From the NCBI GenBank assembly GCA_040219135.1, contig JAVJTA010000011.1, forward strand, positions 434,001 to 498,000: a stretch of DNA of 64,000 nt, given 5' to 3'. Under the pieces are notes generated by a model. It saw only the letters and a list, made by a program, of their open reading frames with translations. It had not been told where the DNA came from and ran no database searches. Positions 16,749 through 27,132 of this stretch are shown one piece after another (positions within the stretch are counted from its first letter, which is position 1; every line of letters begins with the position of its first letter). This DNA is from UBA7803 sp040219135 (lineage in GTDB: Bacteria; Pseudomonadota; Gammaproteobacteria; Pseudomonadales; Azotimanducaceae). The position numbers were made by a program, and so were the translations under genes.

Positions 16749-17867
16749 TCACACGACCGCCTGCGGATAAGACCCCAACGACCGGACCTCCATGGCGACC
16801 CGGGCCACGTCGTCGAGCACCTTCTGAATGCGCCGCTCGCTCTGATGGCCATCGAAATCGATGAAGAACACGTAGGACCAGCTGCCGGACTTGGCCGGCC
16901 GGGTCTCGATCCGGGTGAGGCTGATGCCGTGGCTGTGGAACGGTTCCAGCACCTTGTACAGCGCCCCGGGTTCGTTGCGCGTGGACACCAGGATGGACGT
17001 CTTGTCGTGCCCGCTCGGGCCGACCCGCTGCCGGCCGATCACCAGAAACCGGGTCTTGTTGTCCGGATGGTCTTCGATCCGCGACGCCAGGATGCGCAGA
17101 CCATAGCGCTCCGCCGCCACCTCGCCGGCAATGGCGGCGACGCCGGGCTTTTTCGCCGCCAGCCGCGCCGCCTCGGCATTGCTGTTCACCGGGGTGCGCG
17201 GAACCCCCGGGTAGTGGGCGTCGAGCCAGCCGCGGCACTGAGCCAGAGACTGTGCGTGGGAGATGATCTCCTCGATGGGTTGGTTCGCAACCCTCGCGCC
17301 GGATTCCGCACTCACCATCAGCGCGTGGTGAATGGGCAGCTCCACCTCGGCGCAGACCAGCACCGACGACTCCATGAAGCAGTCGAGGGTGTGGTTGACC
17401 ATGCCCTCGGTACTGTTCTCCACCGGAACGACGCCGTAGTGGGCGCCCTCCGACTCCACCTCGCGGAACACCTCGTCGATGGAGGCGAGCGCCCGGGTGC
17501 CGGCGAAATGACCGAACTGCTTCACCGCCGCGGCTTCCGTGTAGGTGCCGGCGGGCCCGAGATAGGCAATGGTGAGCGGCTGCTCCAGGTTCAGACAGCA
17601 GGAGATGATTTCGCGGAACAGGCGCGCCAGATCGTCATCCGACAGCGGGCCGCGGTTCTCCCGCTTGATCCGCGTGAGGATCTGCGCCTCGCGTTCCGGA
17701 CGGTAGAACACCGGCGGCTGGTCCCCCGGCTCGGCGTGCTTGATGCGCGCCACCGTGAGGGCGCAGTCGGCGCGCTCGTTCAGCAGCCGCTGCAGATCCC
17801 GATCGATGGCATCGATGCGCGCCCGCACCGAGTCCAGGGTCGGCTCGTCGGCTTTACCCGTGCTCAT
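16749..17867 (-). CDS. pheA: Bifunctional chorismate mutase/prephenate dehydratase
   Basis: A 372-residue P-protein converting chorismate to prephenate and then phenylpyruvate. Residues about 8-90 are an AroQ chorismate mutase (RARIDAIDRDLQRLLNER). Residues about 97-275 are prephenate dehydratase (AYLGPAGTYTEAA, VVPVENSTEG, TRFLVIG). The C-terminal ACT domain has the phenylalanine-sensing GALYKVL and an ESRP-like IETRP, so feedback inhibition by phenylalanine is expected. It overlaps serC by 14 bp. Confidence 0.96.
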   Translation of the reverse strand: MSTGKADEPTLDSVRARIDAIDRDLQRLLNERADCALTVARIKHAEPGDQPPVFYRPEREAQILTRIKRENRGPLSDDDLARLFREIISCCLNLEQPLTIAYLGPAGTYTEAAAVKQFGHFAGTRALASIDEVFREVESEGAHYGVVPVENSTEGMVNHTLDCFMESSVLVCAEVELPIHHALMVSAESGARVANQPIEEIISHAQSLAQCRGWLDAHYPGVPRTPVNSNAEAARLAAKKPGVAAIAGEVAAERYGLRILASRIEDHPDNKTRFLVIGRQRVGPSGHDKTSILVSTRNEPGALYKVLEPFHSHGISLTRIETRPAKSGSWSYVFFIDFDGHQSERRIQKVLDDVARVAMEVRSLGSYPQAVV

Positions 17868-18925
17868 GCTCGAATGTCCGCATGTAATCCACCAGCGCGT
17901 CCACCGCCGCTTCCGGTACCGCGTTGTACAGACTCGCGCGCATGCCGCCGACGCTGCGGTGCCCTTTCAGGTTGGTCAGGCCGCGTTCTTCGGCGCCGGC
18001 GAGGAAGGTCTTGTCGAGTTCTTCGTGCGGCAGCGTGAACGGCACGTTCATCAGCGACCGGTCGTAGCGCGCCACCGGCGACGTGTAGAAGTTGCTCGCG
18101 TCGATGACCTCGTAGAGCTTGCCGGCCTTGCGCTGATTGAGCGCCTGCATGCCTTCCAGACCGCCCTGCGCCTTCAACCACTCGAACACCAGACCCGCCA
18201 GGTACCAGGCGTAGGTGGGCGGCGTGTTGGACATGGAGTCCGCCTCGGCGTGCACGGCGTAGTCGAGCATGCTCGGCGTGCCGGCCCGGGCGTGGCCCAT
18301 CAGATCGTCACGCACCACCACCACGGTGAGGCCGGCCGGGCCGATGTTCTTCTGCGCGCCGGCGTAGATCAGGCCGAACCGCGACACGTCCACGGGGCGC
18401 GACAGGATGTCCGACGACATATCCACCACCAGCGGCACCGGCGCGTCCGGGAACTCGTGGAACTGCACGCCGCCGATGGTCTCGTTGGAGCAGACGTGCA
18501 GATAGGCGGCGTCATCCGACAGCGACCACGACGCCGGCGGCGGCACATGACCGAAGTTGTCGGACTCCGAACTCGCCGCCACGTTGACCGCACAGAAGCG
18601 GGCGGCTTCCTTGATCGCCTTGGTCGACCAGGCGCCGGTATTCACGTAGTCGGCAACGGTTCGCTCGCCGAGCAGGTTGAGGGGCACCATGGCGAACTGC
18701 AGGGTTGCGCCGCCCTGAAGAAACAACACCTGGTAGCCGTCGGGAACGCCCAGCAGCTTGCGAAAGTCCGCCTCGGCGCGCTCGGCGATGTCGATGAACG
18801 CCTTGCTGCGATGACTCATTTCCATCACCGACATGCCGCTGCCGCGATAGTCGAGCATTTCATCGCGGGCTTGTTCCAGCACTTGCTGCGGCAGCGCGGC
18901 GGGACCCGCAGAGAAATTGAATACC

Positions 18926-18936
<11 letters not shown>
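17854..18936 (-). CDS. serC: Phosphoserine aminotransferase
   Basis: A 360-residue PLP enzyme for serine and pyridoxal phosphate synthesis. FNFSAGPAALP at the start, GMSVMEMSHRS, FLQGGATLQF and YAGAQKNIGPAG with the Schiff-base Lys identify it. The ATG at 18936 overlaps the gyrA end by 11 bp, so translation is probably coupled. It belongs to the gyrA-serC-pheA-hisC-tyrA-cmk run. Another serine-pathway gene, serA, is about 21 kb away. Confidence 0.96.
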
Positions 18937-21520
<2,584 letters not shown>

Positions 21521-21612
21521 AAATTGGCATCGTGGGAAAAGCGCCCAATTTTACCACGCCTGGGGGCCGCAATGGCGCCCCGCGGAGGGCTTTAATTCAG
21601 GGATCCGGGGCC

Positions 21613-21714
21613 GCGTTGCGGACTGCACGGCGGCCACCTCCGACTGCCGAACCGGGCAAACATCGGCCCGCGTTCGTGCCGATTTTACGGTGGCTGCCGT
21701 GCAGCCCGGAACGC
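21613..21714 (+). repeat. Palindromic hairpin element, copy 1
   Basis: Arms CTGCACGGCGGCCACC (21623-21638) and GGTGGCTGCCGTGCAG (21689-21704) pair over 16 bp with one G.T wobble, and the flanks GCGTT and AACGC extend the stem. The 50-nt loop begins TCCGACTGCCG and ends in TTTTAC. It is the inverted partner of the copy at 21818-21917; the loops are largely conserved while the stems differ in a pair-preserving way. The 454-bp gyrA-mtaD gap holds these two elements and the two divergent promoter regions, with no convincing gene. Confidence 0.75.
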
Positions 21715-21817
21715 GCCCTCCGGCGCCGTTGAATACTGCCAGCGCCTGGAATCCTGTCACTCCAACACGATCAGCCGACGCGGATCGCGCTCGAATCCCG
21801 CGACAACGCCAGCGGGG

Positions 21818-21917
21818 CCCGCCAGTCTGCCGCTCCGCCACCGTAAAACCGGCACAAACCCCGAATCGCGTTTGCCCAGTGCGGCAGTCGGAGGTGGCGG
21901 AGCGGCAGCCTGGCGGG
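21818..21917 (-). repeat. Palindromic hairpin element, copy 2 (inverted)
   Basis: Arms CTGCCGCTCCGCCACC (21827-21842) and GGTGGCGGAGCGGCAG (21893-21908) pair perfectly over 16 bp. The outer arms CCCGCCAG (21818) and CTGGCGGG (21910) add 8 bp. Read on the minus strand, the 50-nt loop starts TCCGACTGCCG, contains GGGCAAAC and ends TTTTAC, as in copy 1, while the stem bases differ from copy 1 at positions that stay paired. Probably a dispersed REP/MITE-like family or a structured transcript. Confidence 0.75.
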
Positions 21918-21974
21918 ACAACGCAACGATCGTCGCGAGATGCAAGCGCGATCCACGTCGGGGATAATCCGTCG

Positions 21975-23297
21975 ATGAACAAGACCGACTGCGAGCTGAT
22001 CATCGACGCGCGCTGGGTGCTGACCATCGCCCCCGCCCACGAGGTTCTCGAAGAAGCCAGCGTCGTCGTCGACGGCGGCCGCATCCGCGCCGTCGGCCCC
22101 CGCGAGGCGATTCACACAGCCTGGAGCGGGGCCGCTTCCGTGAAGCTGCCCGACCACGCCCTGCTGCCCGGGCTGGTGAACGCTCACGGTCATGCCGCCA
22201 TGACGCTGCTGCGCGGGTTCGCCGAAGACGCGCCGCTCGACGAGTGGCTGAGCCGACACATCTGGCCGCTCGAAGCACGACTGGTCAGCGAAGCCTTCGT
22301 CCGCGACGGCACGCGCCTGGCCGCGGCGGAAATGATCCGCTCCGGCACCACCTGCTTTTCCGACATGTATTTCTTCCCCGAGGTGACCGCCGACGTCGCC
22401 CGGAACGCCGGGCTCCGCTGCCAGGTGGCTTTCCCGCTGATCCCCTTCGCCAATGCCTGGAGTCGCGACATCGGCGACGCCATGCACAAGGGCATGGCGC
22501 TGCACGACAGCTATCGCGGCCATCCGCTGGTGCAGGTGGCATTCGGGCCCCATGCGGCCTACAGCGTGAGCCGCAGCGATCTCGAAAAAATCCGCACCTA
22601 CTCGGACGAGCTGGAAGCTCCCGTGCAGATCCATCTGCACGAGACCGCTCATGAAGTGGCCAATGCGCGAGCCGAAGCCGGAATGAGCTGGATCGAGCTG
22701 CTCGCCGAGGTGGGTCTGCTCACCCCGCGGCTGCAGGCGGTGCACGTCACCCAGGCAGAGGATGCCGAGATCGCGCTGCTGGCCGACAACCAGGCGCAGG
22801 TGGTGCACTGCCCGCATTCGAATCTGAAGCTGGCGAGCGGCATCTGCCCGGTGGAGAAGCTGCTGCGCGCCGGCGTCAACGTGGCGCTGGGCACCGACGG
22901 CGCCGCGGCCAACAACACCCTGGACGTGCTCGACGAGGCGCGCCTGGCGACGCTGCTGGCGAAGATCACCAGCGGCGACGCCCGCAGCCTGCCGGAGTCG
23001 CGCGCTCTGGAGATGGCAACCCTCGGCGGCGCCCGGGCGCTGGGCCTGGAGGCCGAGATCGGTTCGCTGGAACCCGGCAAGCAGGCCGACCTGATCGCGG
23101 TGGATCTCAGCGCCGGACGCTTCCAGCCGGTGTACGACCCCACCTCCACGCTGATTCACTGCGCCGCCGGCAGCGCCGTGAGCCACGTCTGGACCGCAGG
23201 CCGGCCGCTGCTGTTCGACGGCGATCTGACGACGCTGGAGGAAGGCCCGGTACTTCAGGCCGCGGCACTGTGGATGGAACGGGTGCGCGGCCAGTGA
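21975..23297 (+). CDS. mtaD: Amidohydrolase: 5'-methylthioadenosine/S-adenosylhomocysteine deaminase family
   Basis: A 440-residue metal-dependent TRZ/ATZ-type deaminase. Metal ligands are visible in LVNAHGHAA, QIHLHET, HVTQAED and GTDGAA, with HCPHSNLKLASG between. The family deaminates methylthioadenosine, S-adenosylhomocysteine or related purines. The position just upstream of ubiG matches the P. aeruginosa methylthioadenosine deaminase, which is why the symbol is offered; substrate is inferred from that synteny. The mtnA that precedes it in Pseudomonas is absent. The start ATG has only a weak upstream Shine-Dalgarno. Confidence 0.82.
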   Translation: MNKTDCELIIDARWVLTIAPAHEVLEEASVVVDGGRIRAVGPREAIHTAWSGAASVKLPDHALLPGLVNAHGHAAMTLLRGFAEDAPLDEWLSRHIWPLEARLVSEAFVRDGTRLAAAEMIRSGTTCFSDMYFFPEVTADVARNAGLRCQVAFPLIPFANAWSRDIGDAMHKGMALHDSYRGHPLVQVAFGPHAAYSVSRSDLEKIRTYSDELEAPVQIHLHETAHEVANARAEAGMSWIELLAEVGLLTPRLQAVHVTQAEDAEIALLADNQAQVVHCPHSNLKLASGICPVEKLLRAGVNVALGTDGAAANNTLDVLDEARLATLLAKITSGDARSLPESRALEMATLGGARALGLEAEIGSLEPGKQADLIAVDLSAGRFQPVYDPTSTLIHCAAGSAVSHVWTAGRPLLFDGDLTTLEEGPVLQAAALWMERVRGQ

Positions 23298-23319
23298 ACT
23301 GCAGAGCACGAGGAGACCG

Positions 23320-24012
23320 ATGAACGTCGATGCCCAGGAGATCGCCAAGTTCGAGGCCCTGGCCAGCCGCTGGTGGGACCCGGAGGGCGACTTCCGCCCG
23401 CTCCACGACATCAATCCCGCCCGGCTCGGCTACGTGCAGGAGCGCGCGGACCTGCCCGCAGGACCGGTGCTCGACGTCGGCTGCGGGGGCGGCATTCTGA
23501 GCGAAAGTCTCGCCCAGGCAGGCGCCCGGGTCACCGGCATCGACATGGCTGAGTCACCGCTGACGGTGGCGCGGCTGCACGCGCTGGAGACCGGCATCGA
23601 GGTGGAGTACCTGGCGATCACGGCAGAGCAGTTGGCCAGCGAACGGCCCGGCGCATTCACCACCCTGACCTGCATGGAGATGCTCGAGCACGTCCCCGAC
23701 TACCCGTCCACCGTGCAGGCCTGCGCCGATCTGGTGGCGCCCCGGGGCGAGCTGTTCTTCTCCACCATCAATCGCAACCCGAAGGCCTACCTGCTGGCCG
23801 TGGTCGGCGCGGAATACGTGCTCGGCCTGTTGCCGCGGGGTACCCACGACTACGAGAAGTTCATCAAGCCCCACGAGCTCGCGGACGCGGTGCGTCGCGC
23901 CGGGCTGGTGGTCAGGGATGTGCGCGGCCTGCGCTACAATCCGTTCTCGCGCACCTGCTCACTCACCGGCGACGTCGACGTCAACTACCTGCTCCATGCC
24001 AGCAAGCCCTGA
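23320..24012 (+). CDS. ubiG: Ubiquinone biosynthesis O-methyltransferase
   Basis: A 230-residue SAM-dependent methyltransferase catalysing both O-methylations of ubiquinone synthesis. The N-terminal EIAKFEALASRWWDPEG, SAM motif LDVGCGGGILSE and MEMLEHV are diagnostic for UbiG. Located 22 nt after the deaminase, with AGGAG before its ATG. Its end overlaps the next gene by 17 bp. The phosphatase gene (mupP) that lies between ubiG and the YciK-like gene in Pseudomonas is missing here. Confidence 0.95.
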   Translation: MNVDAQEIAKFEALASRWWDPEGDFRPLHDINPARLGYVQERADLPAGPVLDVGCGGGILSESLAQAGARVTGIDMAESPLTVARLHALETGIEVEYLAITAEQLASERPGAFTTLTCMEMLEHVPDYPSTVQACADLVAPRGELFFSTINRNPKAYLLAVVGAEYVLGLLPRGTHDYEKFIKPHELADAVRRAGLVVRDVRGLRYNPFSRTCSLTGDVDVNYLLHASKP

Positions 24013-24805
24013 TTATCCCGAACTGGAGAGCGCCCGCGGCCAGTGGCGCTACCGGCCCGCCGCCGACTGTCTCGCCGACCGGGTGATTCTGGTCACCGGC
24101 GCCGGCGCCGGAATCGGCCTTGCCGCCGCTCGCACCTTCGCCCTGCACGGGGCCCACGTGATTCTGCTCGGCCGCACGCGCAGCAAGCTGGAAGCCGTCT
24201 TCGATTGGATCGAAGCCCACACCGAAACCCGTCCGGTGATCGTGCCGTGCAACCTGGAGGCACTGGACGAGAGCAGCAGCCAGGCGCTGGTGAGTGCCAT
24301 CGACGGCGAGTTCGGGCGCCTCGACGGCCTGCTGCACAACGCTTCGCTGCTTGGTGCCCGGGTGCCGGTTTCGCACTATCCGGACGCCGAGTGGCGCCGT
24401 GTCATGCAGGTGAACGCACACGCACCGTTTCTTCTCACGCGCGACCTGCTGGGGCTGCTGGAGGCCAGCGACGACGCCTCGGTGGTGTTCACGTCGTCGA
24501 GCGTGGGCCGCAAAGGGCGCGCGTTCTGGGGCGCCTACGCGGTTTCCAAGTTCGCCGTGGAAGGTCTCTGCGAGGTGCTGGCCGAAGAGCACGAGCACAA
24601 TCCCCGGATCCGTTTCAACAGCCTCAATCCCGGCGCCACCCGCACCGCCATGCGCGCCGCCGCCTACCCCGGGGAAGACCCGGCCGTGCTGGCCACGGCC
24701 GAAGCCAGAATGGACGTGTACCTGTACCTGTTCGAGGCGGCTTCGAAGGGCCTGAACGGCGCAGCCCTGGACGCCCGGGACTGGCCCGGCCCGCCGGAAA
24801 TCTGA
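23996..24805 (+). CDS. Short-chain dehydrogenase/reductase, YciK-like
   Basis: A 269-residue SDR. The NAD(P)-binding TGAGAGIG, the LHNASLLG (NAG-like) motif, the catalytic Ser in FTSSSVGRKG and the YAVSK Tyr/Lys pair are all present, as are the long N-terminus and the LNPGATRTAMRAAAYP end typical of E. coli YciK. The physiological substrate of YciK is unsettled. The ATG at 23996 overlaps ubiG by 17 bp, matching the conserved ubiG-yciK order. Confidence 0.85.
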   Translation: MPASPDYPELESARGQWRYRPAADCLADRVILVTGAGAGIGLAAARTFALHGAHVILLGRTRSKLEAVFDWIEAHTETRPVIVPCNLEALDESSSQALVSAIDGEFGRLDGLLHNASLLGARVPVSHYPDAEWRRVMQVNAHAPFLLTRDLLGLLEASDDASVVFTSSSVGRKGRAFWGAYAVSKFAVEGLCEVLAEEHEHNPRIRFNSLNPGATRTAMRAAAYPGEDPAVLATAEARMDVYLYLFEAASKGLNGAALDARDWPGPPEI

Positions 24806-24979
24806 CGCCGGCGCGCCGGGATTCCGTCATCCGCCGGTTTTCTGACGCCGGGACCCGCCGACGCGCCAGACGCAACCGGCTGATTTTCCGTCGATTTCAC
24901 CGGAATCGAAGATCTGGCACGAATCTGGCTGCCCTTCCTTGCAGAACCCGCGGACGGCGCGCGCGAGCGCCCGCCAACC

Positions 24980-25033
24980 GTGACGATCGGTCACGTTCGC
25001 CTACACTGCTGAAGGCAGCAGCTGAAGGCAGCA
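24980..25033 (+). promoter_or_regulatory. Palindrome, -10-like box and 13-bp tandem repeat upstream of the GGDEF-like gene
   Basis: GTGACGATCGGTCAC (24980-24994) is a dyad. It is followed by TACACT near 25002, a possible -10, and then two perfect copies of GCTGAAGGCAGCA (25008-25020 and 25021-25033) running into the GAAGGA ribosome site. The repeat therefore lies in the 5' leader or initiation region. Further upstream, TCTGACGCCGG occurs twice (24802 and 24840). Operator function is a guess. Confidence 0.45.
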
Positions 25034-25048
25034 GAAGGAACCGTCAAA

Positions 25049-25942
25049 ATGATGTCGATCACCCCCCTCCAGCAGGCCGACTCACCCCGGCATCTGGAAC
25101 TCGGGCAGGCGCTGGCGCTGGTCCAGGCGATGCATCGGCATCTGGAGCCCCAGGCGCTGCTCGGCGTGCTGTGGGGCCAGGCCCGGCTTCTGACCCGGGC
25201 AAGCGGCATGCGCTACCGGCACAGCGACCACGGGCTCGACGTCGAGTTCGGCGATGGACCGCACCGCGCCAGCTACACGCTCACGCACCAGGGCACCGAA
25301 CTCGGCGAGCTCGAATTCCGCTTCGAGCAGCGGGTGGACGAGACCGCCCTGGCCATCGCCGAGGATCTGCTCGCCCTGGCCATGCCGGCCATCCGCAACG
25401 CGCTCAGCTTCCATCGCACCAGCCAGCGCGCGGCCCACGCCGACAACGTGGAGATCATCGCCACGCCACCGGTACGGTCGCGGATGCGGCGCCGCGCCGG
25501 AGTCGGCGAGCCGGGCACTGCGTCCGACGACGCACTGGTTCTGGTGAGCCTGGACGGCTTCCAGGAGATTCGCGGCAACCACGGTGACGCCTGGGCACAG
25601 ACCCTGATCGACACCATCGCCGAGCAGGTCCGCGAGGGACTGCGCGATGCCGACAGCGTGTTTCAGATCGACGAAGGGCTGCTCGCGGTGCTCCTGCCGC
25701 GAACCAGCGAAACCGCGGCGCTGGACGTGGCCGGCAAGATCCGCGTGCTCATCGCCGGCCTGCACCTGCGCGACGGCCGCCTCGCCAGCCAGCTCACCGC
25801 CTGCATGGGGGTGGCCGGAGCGAAACAGGAAAAGAATCCGGAAGCCGTGCTCGAGAAGGCCCAGGCCGCCCTCGGCGCGGCGATCTCCGAGGGTTCCAAT
25901 ACCATTCGTGCGGCCACCGCGGCACACCTGACCACGACCTAG
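25049..25942 (+). CDS. Degenerate GGDEF-domain protein
   Basis: A 297-residue cytosolic protein. The N-terminal about 150 residues are unrecognised, perhaps a sensor. The C-terminal about 150 have the layout of a diguanylate cyclase: ALVLVSLDGFQEIRGNHG where the substrate-binding helix sits, and ACMGVAGA near the end. The signature GG(D/E)EF position reads QIDEG, so cyclase activity is unlikely and a binding or scaffold role more plausible. A GGDEF gene also occurs near this place in Pseudomonas. It converges on rluB with a 17-nt gap. Confidence 0.6.
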   Translation: MMSITPLQQADSPRHLELGQALALVQAMHRHLEPQALLGVLWGQARLLTRASGMRYRHSDHGLDVEFGDGPHRASYTLTHQGTELGELEFRFEQRVDETALAIAEDLLALAMPAIRNALSFHRTSQRAAHADNVEIIATPPVRSRMRRRAGVGEPGTASDDALVLVSLDGFQEIRGNHGDAWAQTLIDTIAEQVREGLRDADSVFQIDEGLLAVLLPRTSETAALDVAGKIRVLIAGLHLRDGRLASQLTACMGVAGAKQEKNPEAVLEKAQAALGAAISEGSNTIRAATAAHLTTT

Positions 25943-25959
25943 GGAACCTGTGCCGCCCA

Positions 25960-27132
25960 CTAGACCGGCGGCGGCAGATCCGGATACGCCAGCAGCAGCG
26001 ATGGCTCGCGCTCCCGGGCGGCCTCGCGACGCGACCGCCGCACCGGCCTCGGCAGCACCAGCGGCAGCCGCAGCAGCGCGTACAGCGCCCGCATGTCGTC
26101 CTCGCCGAGCTCGCGATAGTGGCCGTTGCGCAGCGTCGACGGCAGCATGACCGGGCCGTAGCGCACCCGCTTCAGTCGGCTCACCGAGAGTCCCGCCGCT
26201 TCGAACAGCCGTCGTACCTCGCGGTTGCGGCCTTCGAGCAGCACGACGTGGTACCAGTGATTGGTCCCGGAGCCGTTGTAGTACTGGATATCGCTGAAGC
26301 GCAGCAGCTCTCCCTCCACCAACACGCCTTCGCGCAGCCGCTCGAGAGTGGTCTCCTCGAGACGCCCGCCAACCCGCACCGCGTACTCGCGATCGAGGCC
26401 GGTAGAGGGATGCATCATGCGGTTCGCCAGCTCACCGTCATTGGTGATCAGCAGCAGTCCCGAGGTCTGAATGTCGAGCCGGCCGATGGAAATCCAGCGC
26501 CCGCCGCGCAGCGGTGGCAGGTCGTCGAACACCGTGGTCCGGCCTTCGGGATCGTGGCGCGTGCAGATGACGCCGGCACGCTTGTTCAGCACCAGCACGC
26601 GACAGCCGCCGTCCGCCGCCGCGCCCAGCTTCCTGCCGTCGACGGCCAGCACATCGGCGCGGCCGACGCGCTGACCGGTGTGCGCGGGTTCGCCGTTGAC
26701 GGTCACGCGCCCCTCGGCGATCCAGCGCTCCATCTGCCTGCGCGAGCCGAGGCCCTGATCGGCCAGCACCTTGTGGAGCTTTTCCGGGGTCGCGCCCTCG
26801 GAGCCCGCGGCGGGCTTATCGGCGCTGGGTGGGGAGCCGGACGATGTCCGCCGTGGGCGCGTCCCGGGACGCGTCTTCCGCGTCGGAGTCCGCTTCGCCG
26901 TGCTGCGACTCTTCGCCGCGCCCTGCTTCGCCGACGTGGATTTCCTGCCGGTCGGGGCGCTCTTCGCCGCGACTTTCTGTTTCGCCGCGACTTTCTGTTT
27001 CGCCGCGCCTCTTTTCTGTTTCGCCGCGGGCGCCTGTTTCGCCGCGCCTCTTTTCTGTTTTGCCGCGGGCGCCTGTTTCGCCGCGGGCGCTCTCTTCGCC
27101 GCGGGCGCCTGCTTCGGGGTGCGTCCGGGCAT
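25960..27132 (-). CDS. rluB: Ribosomal large-subunit pseudouridine synthase B with repetitive N-terminal tail
   Basis: A 390-residue protein. RluB makes the pseudouridine near position 2605 of 23S rRNA. An S4 domain (EKLHKVLADQGLGSRRQMERW) precedes the RsuA-family catalytic domain with the active-site Asp in GRLDIQTSGLLL and RRLFEAAGLSVSRLKR. The first about 110 residues are lysine/alanine repeats (KQAPAA, KQKRGAA, KQKVAA), a disordered basic tail unlike E. coli RluB. The ATG at 27132 has GGAG 7 nt upstream, and no later start precedes the S4 domain. The first 317 nt therefore lie inside scpB in another frame. Confidence 0.88.
   Translation of the reverse strand: MPGRTPKQAPAAKRAPAAKQAPAAKQKRGAAKQAPAAKQKRGAAKQKVAAKQKVAAKSAPTGRKSTSAKQGAAKSRSTAKRTPTRKTRPGTRPRRTSSGSPPSADKPAAGSEGATPEKLHKVLADQGLGSRRQMERWIAEGRVTVNGEPAHTGQRVGRADVLAVDGRKLGAAADGGCRVLVLNKRAGVICTRHDPEGRTTVFDDLPPLRGGRWISIGRLDIQTSGLLLITNDGELANRMMHPSTGLDREYAVRVGGRLEETTLERLREGVLVEGELLRFSDIQYYNGSGTNHWYHVVLLEGRNREVRRLFEAAGLSVSRLKRVRYGPVMLPSTLRNGHYRELGEDDMRALYALLRLPLVLPRPVRRSRREAAREREPSLLLAYPDLPPPV

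Noticed and set aside
21613..21917. CRISPR repeats or integron attC sites
   Set aside because: Only two copies, in inverted orientation, with large conserved loops; no spacer array, no cas genes, no integrase, and no matching core-site consensus.
21551..22084. 177-codon minus-strand open frame over the gyrA-mtaD gap
   Set aside because: It is made mostly of the two hairpin elements read through, giving repeated peptide fragments; no start signal and no domain.
25960..26790. A short rluB starting at its S4 domain, avoiding the scpB overlap
   Set aside because: No ATG, GTG or TTG precedes the EKLHKVL segment in frame until 27132, which has a good ribosome site.
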